From NCBI RefSeq assembly GCF_011383005.1, contig NZ_CP049935.1:3782001-3846000 (forward strand): DNA of 64,000 nucleotides, written 5' to 3'. The position numbers and the translations under genes were made by a program. This document shows, one piece after another, positions 19,248-28,601 of the stretch; position 1 is the stretch's first letter; each line of letters starts with the position of its first letter. Below the pieces are notes generated by a model, which was given only the letters and a program-made list of their open reading frames with translations, was not told the origin of the DNA and did not search any database. Source of the stretch: Phycicoccus sp. HDW14. GTDB taxonomy: Bacteria; Actinomycetota; Actinomycetes; Actinomycetales; Dermatophilaceae.

Positions 19248-20459
19248 TCACGCGCCCAGGGTGACGGCCTCGGCCTCGGTCTCGGAGTCGACCGGCTCGG
19301 CGCCGTGGTCGGGCTCGGCGTCGATGGTCCGGACGAACGAGTGCCCGGTCGAGAGCACCGCGACGGCCAGGACGACCGCCCCCGCACCGACCCAGAACGG
19401 GATGTGCACGGAGCGCTCGCCCAGCGTGCCGGCCAGCCAGGGCGCGACGGCCCCGCCGCTGAACCGGACGAAGCTGTAGGCCGCCGAGGCCACGCCTCGC
19501 TCGACCGGCGAGACCTTCATGACCGTCTCGGTGATCAGCGTGTTGTTGACCCCGAGGAACCCGCCGGCGAGGACGACGCCCACGACGAGCACGGTCTTGT
19601 TCTCGGTGTACACGGCCATGACGGCGAGGATCGCGGCGAACCCGAGGAGGGCGACGACCATCCCGGTGAAGGTTCCGAGGTGCTTCTGGATCCACGGCGC
19701 CGCGACGACCGAGGCGAACGCGAGCAGTAGGCCCCAGCCGAAGAAGACCAGCCCGGTGCCGTGCGCCGACATGTCGAGCGGGAACGGCGTGAAGGCCAGC
19801 AGCGTGAAGAAGCCGAAGTTGTAGAGCAGCGCGGTGAGGCCCACGGTGAGCAGGCCGCGGTGCCGGAGGGCCTTGAGGGGCGCGCTGATCGGCGTCGGGT
19901 GCGGACGCTCGCTCGCCGCCGGGAGGGTGACCCAGGTGGCCACGAGCGCGACGAGCATCAGGGCGCTGACGCCGAAGAACGGTCCGCGCCAGGAGATCCC
20001 GCCGAGCGCGCCGCCGACGAGCGGACCCGCGGCGATGCCGAGGCCGAGCGCGGCCTCGTAGAGGATGATCGCCTGCCCGACCGAGCCGCGCGCCGCGTTG
20101 ACGATGGTCGCGAGGGCGGTGGCGATGAACAGCGCGTTGCCCAGGCCCCAGACGGCGCGGAAGCCGACGATGCCGTTGACGGAGTCCATCGTCCCGGCCA
20201 GGCCGGCGCCGACGATGATGATCGCCAGGCCGAGGAGCAGGGTGCGCTTGGCGCCGATGCGGCTGGAGACCCAGCCGGTGACGAGCATCGCGACGCCCAT
20301 GACGGCCATGTAGCTCGTGAAGAGCAGGGAGACCTGGGACGGGCTCGCGCCGAGGTCGTCGGCGATGGGCTTGAGGATGGGGTCGACGAGGCCGATCCCC
20401 ATGAACGCGACGACGCAGGCGAACGCCACGCTCCAGACGGTCTTGGGTTGACGCCACAT
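19248..20459 (-). CDS. MFS transporter in a MarR-controlled operon
   Basis: 403 residues with 12 predicted membrane helices. It starts MWRQPKTVWSVAFACVVAFMGIGLVDPILKPIADDLG, with TGWVSSRIGAKRTLLLGLA as the loop 2-3 signature and GLGNALFIATALATIVNAARG in helix 4. It resembles drug/proton antiporters of the YceL/Bcr type. The substrate is unknown. The gene starts 29 bases after the stop of the MarR-family gene on the same strand and has GAGAGGA upstream, so the two form an operon that the repressor probably controls. A long acidic tail ends the protein. Confidence 0.87.
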   Translation of the reverse strand: MWRQPKTVWSVAFACVVAFMGIGLVDPILKPIADDLGASPSQVSLLFTSYMAVMGVAMLVTGWVSSRIGAKRTLLLGLAIIIVGAGLAGTMDSVNGIVGFRAVWGLGNALFIATALATIVNAARGSVGQAIILYEAALGLGIAAGPLVGGALGGISWRGPFFGVSALMLVALVATWVTLPAASERPHPTPISAPLKALRHRGLLTVGLTALLYNFGFFTLLAFTPFPLDMSAHGTGLVFFGWGLLLAFASVVAAPWIQKHLGTFTGMVVALLGFAAILAVMAVYTENKTVLVVGVVLAGGFLGVNNTLITETVMKVSPVERGVASAAYSFVRFSGGAVAPWLAGTLGERSVHIPFWVGAGAVVLAVAVLSTGHSFVRTIDAEPDHGAEPVDSETEAEAVTLGA

Positions 20460-20488
20460 GGGCTGGTGGTTCCTCTCGGTGGTGGTGG

Positions 20489-20941
20489 TCAGGAGGTCGC
20501 GCCGGCGGGCTGCGGGGCCGCGGTGCGGGTCGCCTCGACGAGCCGGACGAGCAGGTCGACGGCGGTGCGCACCTGCTCGGGGTCGGCGTCGAGGTCGGCG
20601 AGCACCGGCTCGAGCGTGCGGGCGCGGGCCCGTCGGGCGCTGGTCAGCGCCTCGGTGCCGGCGGTGGTGAGGACGACGAGGCTGGCCCGGCCGTCGGCGG
20701 GGTCGGGGGTGCGGGTGACGAACCCCTCGGCCTCGAGGCGCTGGACCTGGGTGGTCATCGTCGGCTGGCTCGTGTCGTCGGCCTCGGCCAGCGTGGTGAT
20801 GCGGGCCGGGCCGAGCTCCTCGACGAGGGACAGGACGCGGGCCTGGGCCCACGGCAGCTCGTGCGCGGCGTGCCGGCTGGCCCAGCGGGACAGGCGGGCG
20901 GCCGAGCGCAGCAGGTCGTCGGCGAGGTGGTCGGTGGTCAC
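20489..20941 (-). CDS. MarR-family transcriptional regulator
   Basis: 150 residues with the winged-helix core LPWAQARVLSLVEELGPARITTLAEADDTSQPTMTTQVQRLEAEGFVTRTPDPADGRASLVVLTTAGTEAL. The DxRxxxVxLT-like wing is that of MarR/SlyA proteins, which sense small phenolic or lipophilic ligands and repress their own operon. The downstream MFS gene is the obvious target. The start is taken as the GTG at 20941, twelve bases from a dyad operator. Confidence 0.88.
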   Translation of the reverse strand: MTTDHLADDLLRSAARLSRWASRHAAHELPWAQARVLSLVEELGPARITTLAEADDTSQPTMTTQVQRLEAEGFVTRTPDPADGRASLVVLTTAGTEALTSARRARARTLEPVLADLDADPEQVRTAVDLLVRLVEATRTAAPQPAGATS

Positions 20942-20951
20942 GGGTTCCACG

Positions 20952-20972
20952 ATACATAGGTCACCTATGCAT
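20952..20972. promoter_or_regulatory. Dyad operator for the MarR-type regulator
   Basis: CATAGGT-C-ACCTATG (20955-20969) is a perfect 15-bp palindrome, and two flanking positions also pair. It lies immediately upstream of the regulator's start, where MarR proteins bind their own promoters. Its AT content stands out from the surroundings. Confidence 0.7.
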
Positions 20973-21019
20973 ATCAAGTCGCGCGCTGGTGACCCCGTCG
21001 GGGCTGGAAGGATGGGCGC

Positions 21020-21982
21020 ATGGCCGACGCCCCGACGCCCTCGCCCGACGCCGCCCTCCGGCTCGACGGGTACGCGCACGTCTACTCGGGCAAGGTGCGC
21101 GACCTCTACGCGCCCCTCGACGACGCCGGCTCCCCCCGCGACGACCTCCTGCTCCTCGTCGCCTCCGACCGCATCTCGGCCTTCGACTTCGTCCTCGACA
21201 CCCCGGTGCCCGACAAGGGCGAGGTGCTGACCCGGATGTCGCTCTGGTGGTTCGAGCAGCTCGCCGACCTCGTGCCGAACCACGTCGTCTCCACCGACGT
21301 GCCGGATGCGGTGCGCGGTCGGGCCGTCCTCGTCCGACGCCTCGAGATGCTGCCCGTCGAGTGCGTCGCCCGGGCCTACCTCACCGGCGGCGGCCTGCGC
21401 GAGTACCGGGCCGACGGCACGGTCAGCGGTCTGCGCCTGCCCGAGGGGCTCACCGACGGCTCGCGCTTCCCCGAGCCGCTCTTCACCCCGTCGACCAAGG
21501 CCCCGCGCGGCCAGCACGACGAGCCGATGACCTACGCCGAGGTCGAGGCCGCCGTCGGGCCCGACCTCGCCGAGCGAGCCCGCGACCTCACGACGCGGAT
21601 CCTGGCCCGCGGCAACGAGATCGCCCAGGCGCGCGGCATCATCGTCGCCGACACCAAGGTCGAGTTCGGCGTCGAGGACGGCCGGCTGGTGCTCGCCGAC
21701 GAGGTGCTGACCCCCGACTCCTCACGCTTCTGGCCCGCCGACCAGTGGGAGCCCGGCCACCCCCAGCCGAGCTTCGACAAGGAGTTCGTCCGCGAGTGGC
21801 TGCTGTCGCCGGCCAGCGGCTGGGACAAGGCGTCCGGGCAGGCCCCGCCGCCGCTGCCCGACGACGTCCTGGAGCGGACGCGGGCCAAGTACGTCGAGGC
21901 CTACGAGCGCCTGACCGCGTCGACCTTCCGACCCACGGGGGAGGGCGATGAGCGACCAGCCCGCACCGCAGCGGGGCCCTGA
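21020..21982 (+). CDS. purC: Phosphoribosylaminoimidazole-succinocarboxamide synthase (SAICAR synthetase)
   Basis: 320 residues, the longer actinobacterial form. HVYSGKVRDLY (N-terminal ATP loop), LLVASDRISAFDFVL, PVECVARAYLTGGGLREY, FTPSTKAPRGQHDEPMTY, IIVADTKVEFG and SFDKEFVREWLLSPASGWDK are all family motifs. It joins aspartate to CAIR in purine synthesis. It is divergent from the marR gene across 78 bases. AAGGAT ends 6 bases before the ATG, a weak leaderless-type match. The next gene starts inside its 3' end. Confidence 0.97.
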   Translation: MADAPTPSPDAALRLDGYAHVYSGKVRDLYAPLDDAGSPRDDLLLLVASDRISAFDFVLDTPVPDKGEVLTRMSLWWFEQLADLVPNHVVSTDVPDAVRGRAVLVRRLEMLPVECVARAYLTGGGLREYRADGTVSGLRLPEGLTDGSRFPEPLFTPSTKAPRGQHDEPMTYAEVEAAVGPDLAERARDLTTRILARGNEIAQARGIIVADTKVEFGVEDGRLVLADEVLTPDSSRFWPADQWEPGHPQPSFDKEFVREWLLSPASGWDKASGQAPPPLPDDVLERTRAKYVEAYERLTASTFRPTGEGDERPARTAAGP

Positions 21983-22334
21983 CTGGCGCACGGCCGGCTG
22001 GCCGATCCCCGTGACGACGGCCTTCGACTTCCCCGACCTCGAGGTGCGCACGACGATCGGGGCCGTGTCCGGCGTCTACGCGACGAGTCTCGGCCTCGCG
22101 CGCGGCGTCTCGGCGTCCTTCTCGGCGCTCGCCCGCGGCGAGGTCGTCGACATGACGGCGCTCCTCGCCGAGGCCCGCCACCACGCGCTCCAGCGGGTCG
22201 TCGGCGAGGCGCAGCGGCACGGCGGCAACGCCCTCCTCGGGGTGCGCTTCGACTCCAACGAGGTCGGGCAGGGCCAGATCATCGAGATCCACTGCTACGG
22301 GACGGCGGTCGTCGTCGGGGCCCGCCGGCCCTGA
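21948..22334 (+). CDS. YbjQ/UPF0145 family protein
   Basis: 128 residues, with VTTAFDFPDLEVRTTIGAVSGVYATS, ARHHALQRVVGEAQRHGGNALLGVRFDSNEV and IHCYGTAVVV. The pattern of a first strand leading to G-x-V-x-G and the A-x-x-x-GANALLGVRF-like helix-strand is that of YbjQ, a pentamer-forming family of unknown function sometimes called heavy-metal binding. The start overlaps the last 35 bases of purC in another frame, so it is translated from the same message. Confidence 0.82.
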   Translation: MSDQPAPQRGPDWRTAGWPIPVTTAFDFPDLEVRTTIGAVSGVYATSLGLARGVSASFSALARGEVVDMTALLAEARHHALQRVVGEAQRHGGNALLGVRFDSNEVGQGQIIEIHCYGTAVVVGARRP

Positions 22335-22357
22335 TCGCCCGCCCCGGCCGGAGGCGG

Positions 22358-22915
22358 TCACGGGGCCTCGAGCTCACGCCGCACCATCGCGGTCCACCGG
22401 ACCATCGCCGTGTCGGCCGCGGCCCGGTCGCCGGTGACGGCGACCTCGAAGAGCAGGCCCCGGGCCATCGCGAGGGACTGCAGGGCGAGGGTGGCGGCGC
22501 GGTCCTCGTCGACGCCGAGCCGGCGGTAGCCGTCGGCCAGCGCGTCCGACCAGCCCTCCGCGAACCAGCGCCGCAAGAGGGCCGCGTGCGGCTCGCCGCG
22601 CATCGCGTGCGTCGACAGCTCGAAGAACAGCGGGGCGAAGACCGCCGCGCGGTCGGCGACGTGCTGCCAGAACAGCGCGCCCGCCTCGAACGGGTCCTCG
22701 TGCGTGGCGACCAGCTCACGCAGCGCGTCCTGCTCCGCGCGCTCGACGGCCTCGACGACTGCCCCGAGCAGGCCTGCGCGGGAACCGAAGTGGTAGTTGA
22801 GCATCCGGTGGCTGGTGCCGATGCCCGCGGCCAGCGTGCGCAGGCTCGTGTCACCGACCCCGTGCTCGGCGAACCAGGCGACCGACCGCCCGAGCAGCTC
22901 GTCGCGGGCGGTCAC
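22358..22915 (-). CDS. TetR-family transcriptional regulator
   Basis: 185 residues. The N-terminal HTH is DELLGRSVAWFAEHGVGDTSLRTLAAGIGTSHRMLNYHFGSRAGLL, with the usual NYHFGSRAGLL recognition-helix ending, and a helical ligand-binding domain follows. The GTG start overlaps the stop of the upstream SRPBCC gene (GTGA), so the two are co-transcribed. A perfect palindrome at 23338-23357 over the SRPBCC start is the probable operator, which implies autorepression of the pair. Confidence 0.87.
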   Translation of the reverse strand: MTARDELLGRSVAWFAEHGVGDTSLRTLAAGIGTSHRMLNYHFGSRAGLLGAVVEAVERAEQDALRELVATHEDPFEAGALFWQHVADRAAVFAPLFFELSTHAMRGEPHAALLRRWFAEGWSDALADGYRRLGVDEDRAATLALQSLAMARGLLFEVAVTGDRAAADTAMVRWTAMVRRELEAP

Positions 22916-23340
22916 CGGGTGAGGCGCCCCGTCGCCGTGGCCTCGAGCGCCTCGGCCTCGCGGGTCACGTACTGGCGGGTGCGGCGTCCCAGGAGCAGCC
23001 GTACGGCTCCCGCGAACGGTCCGGCCCAGGCGATGCCGAGGCGGATGCCCGTGCCGTCCGGACCCGGGAGCAGCTCGTGCGTGCCGGTGCTCCGGACGCC
23101 CGGGCTGCGCGACTCCCACGTGAAGGTCCGGCCGGGGACCCACTCGGTGACCGTCCACGTCGCCCGGGGCAGGCCCGGCTGGAGGACGACGTAGGAGGCG
23201 CCGACCTCCTCCGGGCGACCGGGCTCCACCGGCGTCACCGACCGGACGGTCGGCAGCCACGAGCCCCACGCGCGGACGTCGGACAGCACGGGCCAGAGCG
23301 CGTCGGCGGGAAGTCGGGTCCCGCGCACCACCTCAATCAT
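22912..23340 (-). CDS. SRPBCC-family (START-like) protein
   Basis: 142 residues, MIEVVRGTRLPADALWPVLSDVRAWGSWLP and VEPGRPEEVGASYVVLQPGLPRATWTVTEWVPGRTFTWES. This is the polyketide-cyclase/START-like helix-grip fold, with the typical W-x-x-W/LP start and W-x-V-x-x-W centre. The family binds hydrophobic ligands; no enzyme class can be assigned. It is the first gene of a two-gene unit with a TetR regulator, suggesting ligand handling under TetR control. The ATG lies inside the operator palindrome. Confidence 0.8.
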   Translation of the reverse strand: MIEVVRGTRLPADALWPVLSDVRAWGSWLPTVRSVTPVEPGRPEEVGASYVVLQPGLPRATWTVTEWVPGRTFTWESRSPGVRSTGTHELLPGPDGTGIRLGIAWAGPFAGAVRLLLGRRTRQYVTREAEALEATATGRLTR

Positions 23341-23357
23341 GTACCAGATGGTACATG
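23338..23357. promoter_or_regulatory. 20-bp perfect palindrome, probable TetR operator
   Basis: CATGTACCAGATGGTACATG is an exact inverted repeat (9-bp arms, GA centre). Its first three bases are the complement of the SRPBCC start codon. This is the size and position expected for a TetR dimer-pair site that blocks transcription start. Confidence 0.8.
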
Positions 23358-23396
23358 CGCCGGCCCGGTGAGGAAGGGGCCGTGGTCGCTCTCGAC

Positions 23397-23446
23397 AGTA
23401 GGCAACACGCACAGATCCGGGCCCGACCGCCTGCGTGTTGCCTACT
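23397..23446. repeat. Intergenic hairpin, 15-bp perfect stem
   Basis: AGTAGGCAACACGCA (23397-23411) and its exact complement TGCGTGTTGCCTACT (23432-23446) flank a 20-base loop containing CCGGGCCC. It lies between the stop of the VOC gene and the start of the SRPBCC gene, both on the minus strand. It could be a terminator or a dispersed hairpin element: the loop size and its CCGGGCCC core resemble the 39.5-kb hairpins. Confidence 0.7.
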
Positions 23447-23488
23447 CTCGGGGCCGGGTGGCGGGGGGTCTCGGACGCCGGGCGGTCG

Positions 23489-23870
23489 TCAGCCCCGGCG
23501 GATCTCCTGGAGGGACCAGCCGTTGCCGTCGGGGTCGGCGAAGAAGGCGAAGCGGCTGCCGGGCTGGCCCTCGGCCCCGAGCTGCTGGACCTCGCTGATC
23601 TCGACCCCGCGGCCGGCCAGCTCGGCGCGTGCGGCGTCGATGTCCTCGACGACGAGCTGCACGCCACGGGTGGAGCCGGGCTCGCCGAGCGGCATCCCCA
23701 CCCGAGGACGACGGAGGCAGGGGAGCCCGGGGCGTCAGCTGGACCACCCGCATCCCCGGCGCGGGGGAGATGTCGTGGTCGAGGTGGAAGCCGACGCGCT
23801 CGGTGTAGAAGGCGAGGGAGGCGTCGACGTCCGAGACGCTCAGCCCGACGACCTCGAGTCGCATGTCCAT
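23489..23870 (-). CDS. VOC (glyoxalase/bleomycin-resistance) family protein, two frameshifts in this sequence
   Basis: It begins MDMRLEVVGLSVSDVDASLAFYTERVGFHLDHD, a classic VOC first module. It breaks at the runs 23729-23732 (GGGG) and 23701-23703 (CCC). One added base at each restores TPPGSPASVVLGVGMP and then GEPGSTRGVQLVVEDIDAARAEL and FAFFADPDGNGWSLQEI. The restored length is 127 residues. VOC proteins are metal-dependent isomerases, dioxygenases or antibiotic-binding proteins. It is divergent from a TetR gene with operators between them, so that regulator probably controls it. Confidence 0.82.
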
Positions 23871-23888
23871 GGTGGTCTCCTCATGTAG

Positions 23889-23937
23889 CGGAATGTTCCG
23901 TTCCGTAAATGTAGCAGAACGGAACGGACCGTTCCAG
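23889..23937. promoter_or_regulatory. Paired TetR operators between divergent VOC and tetR genes
   Basis: Two related dyads: CGGAA-TG-TTCCG (23889-23900) and GGAACGG-A-CCGTTCC (23921-23935), both built on GGAAC/GTTCC half-sites. They lie between the divergent starts and next to the -10 of the tetR gene (TATCCT, 23941-23946). This arrangement suggests that one repressor controls both genes. Confidence 0.7.
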
Positions 23938-23953
23938 AGGTATCCTCGAGACC

Positions 23954-24586
23954 GTGACCGAGACCCCGAAGCTCGACGGACGCCGCCGGCAGGCCGCCCG
24001 CAACGACGACCGCATCCTCGAGGCGGCCCGCGCGGTCTTCCTCGCCGACCCGGACGCCCCCATCGCCGAGGTGGCCCGCCGCGCAGGGGTCGGTATCAGC
24101 GCGCTCTACCGCCGGCACCCGAGCAAGGAGGCGCTCCTGCGCGAGCTGACCCGCGACGGGCTCGAGCGGTTCGCGGACGCGCTCGACGCGGGCCTGGCCG
24201 ACGAGCGTGACCCGTGGACGGCCTACGGCGCCACCCTCGAGGCCGTCGTCGAGGGCGGCAGCCAGGCGCTGGCCCAGCGGCTGGCCGGGAGGTTCGCCCC
24301 GGACGCCGGGCTCACTGAGGCCGCGGCCCGTGCCGACGACCTGTACCGCGCCCTCGACCACCGGGCCCGCGAGGCCGGCGTCCTGCGCGAGGACGTCAGC
24401 GCGGCGGACGTCATCCTGCTGCTCGAGATGGTCATGCTCGTCGACCTCCCCGACCCCACCCGCATCGGTGAGCTGCGGCGGCGCTACCTCGCGCTCGTGC
24501 TCGAGTCGCTGCGTGCCCCCGGTGCCGGGCCCCTCCCCGGCGCCCCCGCTGACGGCGCCGAGCTCGCGTCCCGCTGGCAGCGCTGA
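23954..24586 (+). CDS. TetR/AcrR-family transcriptional regulator
   Basis: 210 residues. The HTH is RRRQAARNDDRILEAARAVFLADPDAPIAEVARRAGVGISALYRRHPSKEALL, where YRRHPSKEALL is typical of a large actinobacterial TetR subgroup controlling VOC, SDR or oxidoreductase genes. The C-terminal domain (LLLEMVMLVDLPDPTRIGELRRRYLALVLESL) matches the SbtR-like ligand domain of that group. TATCCT (23941-23946) ends 7 bases before the GTG, indicating a leaderless transcript. It is divergent from the VOC gene. Confidence 0.87.
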   Translation: MTETPKLDGRRRQAARNDDRILEAARAVFLADPDAPIAEVARRAGVGISALYRRHPSKEALLRELTRDGLERFADALDAGLADERDPWTAYGATLEAVVEGGSQALAQRLAGRFAPDAGLTEAAARADDLYRALDHRAREAGVLREDVSAADVILLLEMVMLVDLPDPTRIGELRRRYLALVLESLRAPGAGPLPGAPADGAELASRWQR

Positions 24587-24681
24587 CCCCGCGGACGCGG
24601 AGGACGCCCTGCCGCGCCGCGCCGGTAGCCTGAGCACCGGCACCTCGCCCGCCGCGCCGCACCCCACGGGAGACCCGCACC

Positions 24682-27600
24682 ATGGCCTCGTCGCACGACC
24701 TCGTGCTGACCACCGTCCCCGGGGGCGCCGCCCTCTCCTCGTTCCGCGCCGCCGGCGTGCTCGCCCGGCTGCGCGTCGTCGCGCCGTCGGTCACGGCCGT
24801 CGCCGCGCAGCACGTGCACTGGGTGGCGAGCGCGCAGCCCCTCGGCGACGTCACCGCCGCCACCGTGCAGCGCCTGCTCACCTACGGCGACCCGTTCGTC
24901 CCCGCCGACCCGGCCGGCCCGCACACCGCGCTCGTGGTCGTCGCCCCGCGCCTCGGCACCCTCTCGCCGTGGGCGTCCAAGGCCACCGACATCGCCCACA
25001 GCTGCGGGGTCGACGTGCGGCGGGTCGAGCGCGTCACCGAGTTCCACGTCGTCTCGGACGAACCGCTGACGGACGAGCAGTGGGCGGCCTGCGCCGACCT
25101 CCTCCACGACCGGATGACCGAGTCCGCGCTCCCGGGCCGCGACGCCGCGGCGCACCTCTTCGACGAGCGCGCGGCCGAGCCGATGGCCCACGTCGACGTC
25201 CTCGGCCGGGGGCGCGAGGCCCTCGAGGAGGCCGACCGGTCCTTCGGGCTGGCCCTGTCCGACGACGAGGTCGACTACCTCGCCGAGGCCTTCACCGGCC
25301 TGCGGCGCAACCCCACCGACGTCGAGCTGATGATGTTCGCGCAGGCCAACTCCGAGCACTGCCGTCACAAGATCTTCAACGCAGACTTCGTCATCGACGG
25401 TGAGCCGCAGCCTCGTTCGCTGTTCGGGATGATCCGGCACACCGAGGAGGTCTCGCCCGCGGGCACGGTCGTCGCCTACTCCGACAACGCCTCGGTGATG
25501 GAGGGCGGACGGCGGGTGCGCTGGCTGCCCGAGTCGACCGAGGGCCCGAGCGCGTACCGCGGGCGCGAGGACGACGTGCACGTCCTCATGAAGGTCGAGA
25601 CGCACAACCACCCGACCGCGATCAGCCCCTTCCCCGGGGCGGCCACCGGTGCGGGCGGCGAGATCCGGGACGAGGGGGCGACCGGTCGCGGGAGCCAGCC
25701 CAAGGCCGGGCTCACCGGTTTCGCCGTCTCCAACCTCCACCTTCCTGGGCTCGAGGAGCCCTGGGAGAGTGAGGAGTACGGCGCACCGCCCCACATCGCC
25801 AGCCCGCTCGAGATCATGCTCGACGGTCCGATCGGCGCGGCCGCGTTCAACAACGAGTTCGGGCGCCCGGGCATCGGTGGCTTCTTCCGCGTCTACGAGC
25901 AGACCGTCGACGGCGTCCGCCGGGGGTTCCACAAGCCGATCATGTCCGCCGGTGGGCTCGGCACCATCAGCGCCGACCTCACGCACAAGGTCGTCTTCAC
26001 CGCGGGCACGCTGCTCGTCCAGCTCGGCGGTCCCGGCATGCGCATCGGGATGGGCGGTGGCGCGGCCTCCTCGATGGCCGCGGGCGCCAACGCCGCCGAC
26101 CTCGACTTCGACTCCGTCCAGCGCGGCAACCCCGAGATGGAGCGCCGCGCCCAGGAGGTCGTCAACCACTGCTGGAGCCTCGGCCCGGACGACAACCCCA
26201 TCCTCGCCATCCACGACGTCGGCGCCGGCGGCCTGTCCAACGCCTTCCCCGAGCTCGTCGACGGTGCCTTCCTCGGGGCCCGCTTCGACCTCTCCGCCGT
26301 CCCGCTCGAGGAGTCGGGCCTGGCGCCGAAGGAGGTGTGGTGCAACGAGTCCCAGGAGCGGTACGTCGTCGCCATCGCCCCTGAGTCGCTGCCCCGGCTG
26401 GCCGCCCTCTGCGAGCGGGAGCGCTGCCCGTACGCGGTCGTCGGCGTCGCCCGTGACGACGGGCAGCTCGTGCTGGCCGACGGCCCCGACGACGTCGACG
26501 GCGAGGACCGCCCGATCGACATGCCGATGGAGACCCTGCTCGGCAAGCCCCCGCGGATGACCCGCGACGTGACCCGGGTGCAGCGGCACGGCGACGACCT
26601 CGACCCGGACGCGCTCGACCTGCGCGAGGCCGCGTACGCCGTCCTGCGCCACCCGACCGTCGCGTCCAAGCGCTTCCTCGTGACCATCGCCGACCGCACC
26701 GTCGGCGGCCTGACCCACCGCGACCAGATGGTCGGGCCCTGGCAGGTGCCCGTCGCGGACGTCGCGGTCACCCTCGCCGACCACGTCGGCTTCGCGGGCG
26801 AGGCCATGGCGGGCGGCGAACGGATGCCCCTGGCCGCCGTCGACGCCCCCGCCTCGGGCCGGATGGCCGTCGGGGAGGCGCTGACCAACCTGCTCGCCGC
26901 CCCGGTGGCCGACCTCGCGCGGGTCAAGCTGTCCTGCAACTGGATGGCGGCCTGCGGCGAGGACGGTGAGGACGCCGCGCTCTACGACACCGTGCACGCC
27001 GTCGGCATGGAGCTCTGTCCCGCCCTCGGCATCTCGGTGCCGGTCGGCAAGGACTCGCTCTCCATGCGCACGCGCTGGACCGACCCGGTGTCGGGCGACC
27101 CGAAGCAGGTGACGTCGCCGGTGTCGCTCGTCGTCACCGCGTTCGCGTCGCTGCCCGACGTGCGCGGCACGTGGACCCCGCAGGTGGCCGAGGGCGCCGA
27201 GCTGCTCCTCGTCGACCTCGGGGCCGGCCGCGACCGCCTCGGTGGCTCGGTCCTCGCCCAGGTCTCCGGGACGTTCGGGCGCGAGGTCCCCGACCTCGAC
27301 GACCCGGCACACCTGACGGCCCTTGCTGCCGCCCTGTACGAGATCCGTTCCCGGGGAGTCGATCTCGCCTACCACGACCGCTCCGACGGCGGCCTCTGGG
27401 CGGTCGTGTGCGAGATGGCTTTCGCCGGCGGCACGGGGCTCGAGGTCGACGTCCCCTCCGTCGCGGCCCTCTTCGCCGAGGAGCTCGGGGTGGTCCTCGG
27501 CGTCGACCCGGCGGACGTCGGGACCGTGCGCGACGTCCTCGCCGACCACGGCCTCACCGACCTGACCCGGACCGTGGGACGCGCCACGTCCGGGCGCCGG

Positions 27601-28587
27601 GTCCGGGTGACGGTCGCCGGTGCCCCCGCGCTCGACGAGCCCCTCCGCGACCTCGCGCAGGCCTGGGACGAGGTGTCGTGGCGCATCTCGGTCCTGCGCG
27701 ACAACCCCGGCTGCGCCGACGAGGAGCACGCCGCGTTCGGCGCCGACGACGACCCCGGCCTCGTCGTCGAACCGACCTTCGACCCCACCGACGACGTCGC
27801 CCTGCCGTACCTCTCCACCGGTGTGCGCCCGAAGGTCGCCGTGCTGCGTGAGCAGGGCGTCAACAGCCACGTCGAGACGGCGTTCATGCTCGACCGGGCC
27901 GGCTTCGACGCCTACGACGTGCACATGACCGACCTCCAGGCCGGGCGCATCGACCTCGCGGACGTCCAGGGGCTCGTCGCGGCCGGTGGCTTCTCCTACG
28001 GCGACACGCTCGGCGCCGGTGAGGGCTGGGCCCGCTCGGTCCTGTTCTCGCAGAGGCTGACCGACCAGTTCCGCACGTTCTTCCACCGCGACGACACCTT
28101 CGGCCTGGGCATCTGCAACGGGTGCCAGATGTTCGCCGCGCTCGCCGACCTCGTCCCCGGCGCCGAGGCGTGGCCGCGGTTCACGCGCAACCGTTCCGAG
28201 CAGTACGAGGCCCGGCTCACGCTCGTCGAGGTGCTCGACAGCCCGTCGGTGCTCACCACGGGGATGGCCGGCAGCCGCATCCCCATCGCGGTGGCCCACG
28301 GTGAGGGCTTCGCCAACTTCTCGGCCCGCGGCGACCTCGCGTCGGTGGCCAAGGTCGCCCGCTTCGTCGACCACCACGGTGCGCCGGCGACCCGGCACCC
28401 GCACAACCCGAACGGCTCGCCGGGCGGCCTCACGGCGGTGACCACCACCGACGGCCGGTTCACCGCGATGATGCCGCACCCCGAGCGGGTGTCCCGCAAC
28501 CTCCAGATGTCCTGGACGTCCGGGGACCTCGACGACGAGAGCCCGTGGTTGAGGATGTTCCGCAACGCCCGCGTCTTCGCGGGCTGA
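24682..28587 (+). CDS. purL: Phosphoribosylformylglycinamidine synthase, large single-chain form
   Basis: 1301 residues, intact. The order is an N-terminal PurS-like domain, linker ([17 protein letters not shown]), two AIR-synthase halves ([79 protein letters not shown]) and a C-terminal class I glutamine amidotransferase. The last has its nucleophile C1145 in GICNGCQM and the [11 protein letters not shown] motif. It converts FGAR to FGAM using glutamine. This large fused form is typical of proteobacteria and eukaryotes; most actinobacteria use separate PurS, PurQ and small PurL. TAGCCT at 24627 suggests a short leader. Confidence 0.97.
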   Translation: MASSHDLVLTTVPGGAALSSFRAAGVLARLRVVAPSVTAVAAQHVHWVASAQPLGDVTAATVQRLLTYGDPFVPADPAGPHTALVVVAPRLGTLSPWASKATDIAHSCGVDVRRVERVTEFHVVSDEPLTDEQWAACADLLHDRMTESALPGRDAAAHLFDERAAEPMAHVDVLGRGREALEEADRSFGLALSDDEVDYLAEAFTGLRRNPTDVELMMFAQANSEHCRHKIFNADFVIDGEPQPRSLFGMIRHTEEVSPAGTVVAYSDNASVMEGGRRVRWLPESTEGPSAYRGREDDVHVLMKVETHNHPTAISPFPGAATGAGGEIRDEGATGRGSQPKAGLTGFAVSNLHLPGLEEPWESEEYGAPPHIASPLEIMLDGPIGAAAFNNEFGRPGIGGFFRVYEQTVDGVRRGFHKPIMSAGGLGTISADLTHKVVFTAGTLLVQLGGPGMRIGMGGGAASSMAAGANAADLDFDSVQRGNPEMERRAQEVVNHCWSLGPDDNPILAIHDVGAGGLSNAFPELVDGAFLGARFDLSAVPLEESGLAPKEVWCNESQERYVVAIAPESLPRLAALCERERCPYAVVGVARDDGQLVLADGPDDVDGEDRPIDMPMETLLGKPPRMTRDVTRVQRHGDDLDPDALDLREAAYAVLRHPTVASKRFLVTIADRTVGGLTHRDQMVGPWQVPVADVAVTLADHVGFAGEAMAGGERMPLAAVDAPASGRMAVGEALTNLLAAPVADLARVKLSCNWMAACGEDGEDAALYDTVHAVGMELCPALGISVPVGKDSLSMRTRWTDPVSGDPKQVTSPVSLVVTAFASLPDVRGTWTPQVAEGAELLLVDLGAGRDRLGGSVLAQVSGTFGREVPDLDDPAHLTALAAALYEIRSRGVDLAYHDRSDGGLWAVVCEMAFAGGTGLEVDVPSVAALFAEELGVVLGVDPADVGTVRDVLADHGLTDLTRTVGRATSGRRVRVTVAGAPALDEPLRDLAQAWDEVSWRISVLRDNPGCADEEHAAFGADDDPGLVVEPTFDPTDDVALPYLSTGVRPKVAVLREQGVNSHVETAFMLDRAGFDAYDVHMTDLQAGRIDLADVQGLVAAGGFSYGDTLGAGEGWARSVLFSQRLTDQFRTFFHRDDTFGLGICNGCQMFAALADLVPGAEAWPRFTRNRSEQYEARLTLVEVLDSPSVLTTGMAGSRIPIAVAHGEGFANFSARGDLASVAKVARFVDHHGAPATRHPHNPNGSPGGLTAVTTTDGRFTAMMPHPERVSRNLQMSWTSGDLDDESPWLRMFRNARVFAG

Positions 28588-28601
28588 CGAGAGGGGGACC
28601 G

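Noticed and set aside
24587-24681. Purine riboswitch or PurR box before purL
   Set aside because: The 95-base leader shows no conserved riboswitch core and no clear dyad. Only a TAGCCT -10-like hexamer is visible.
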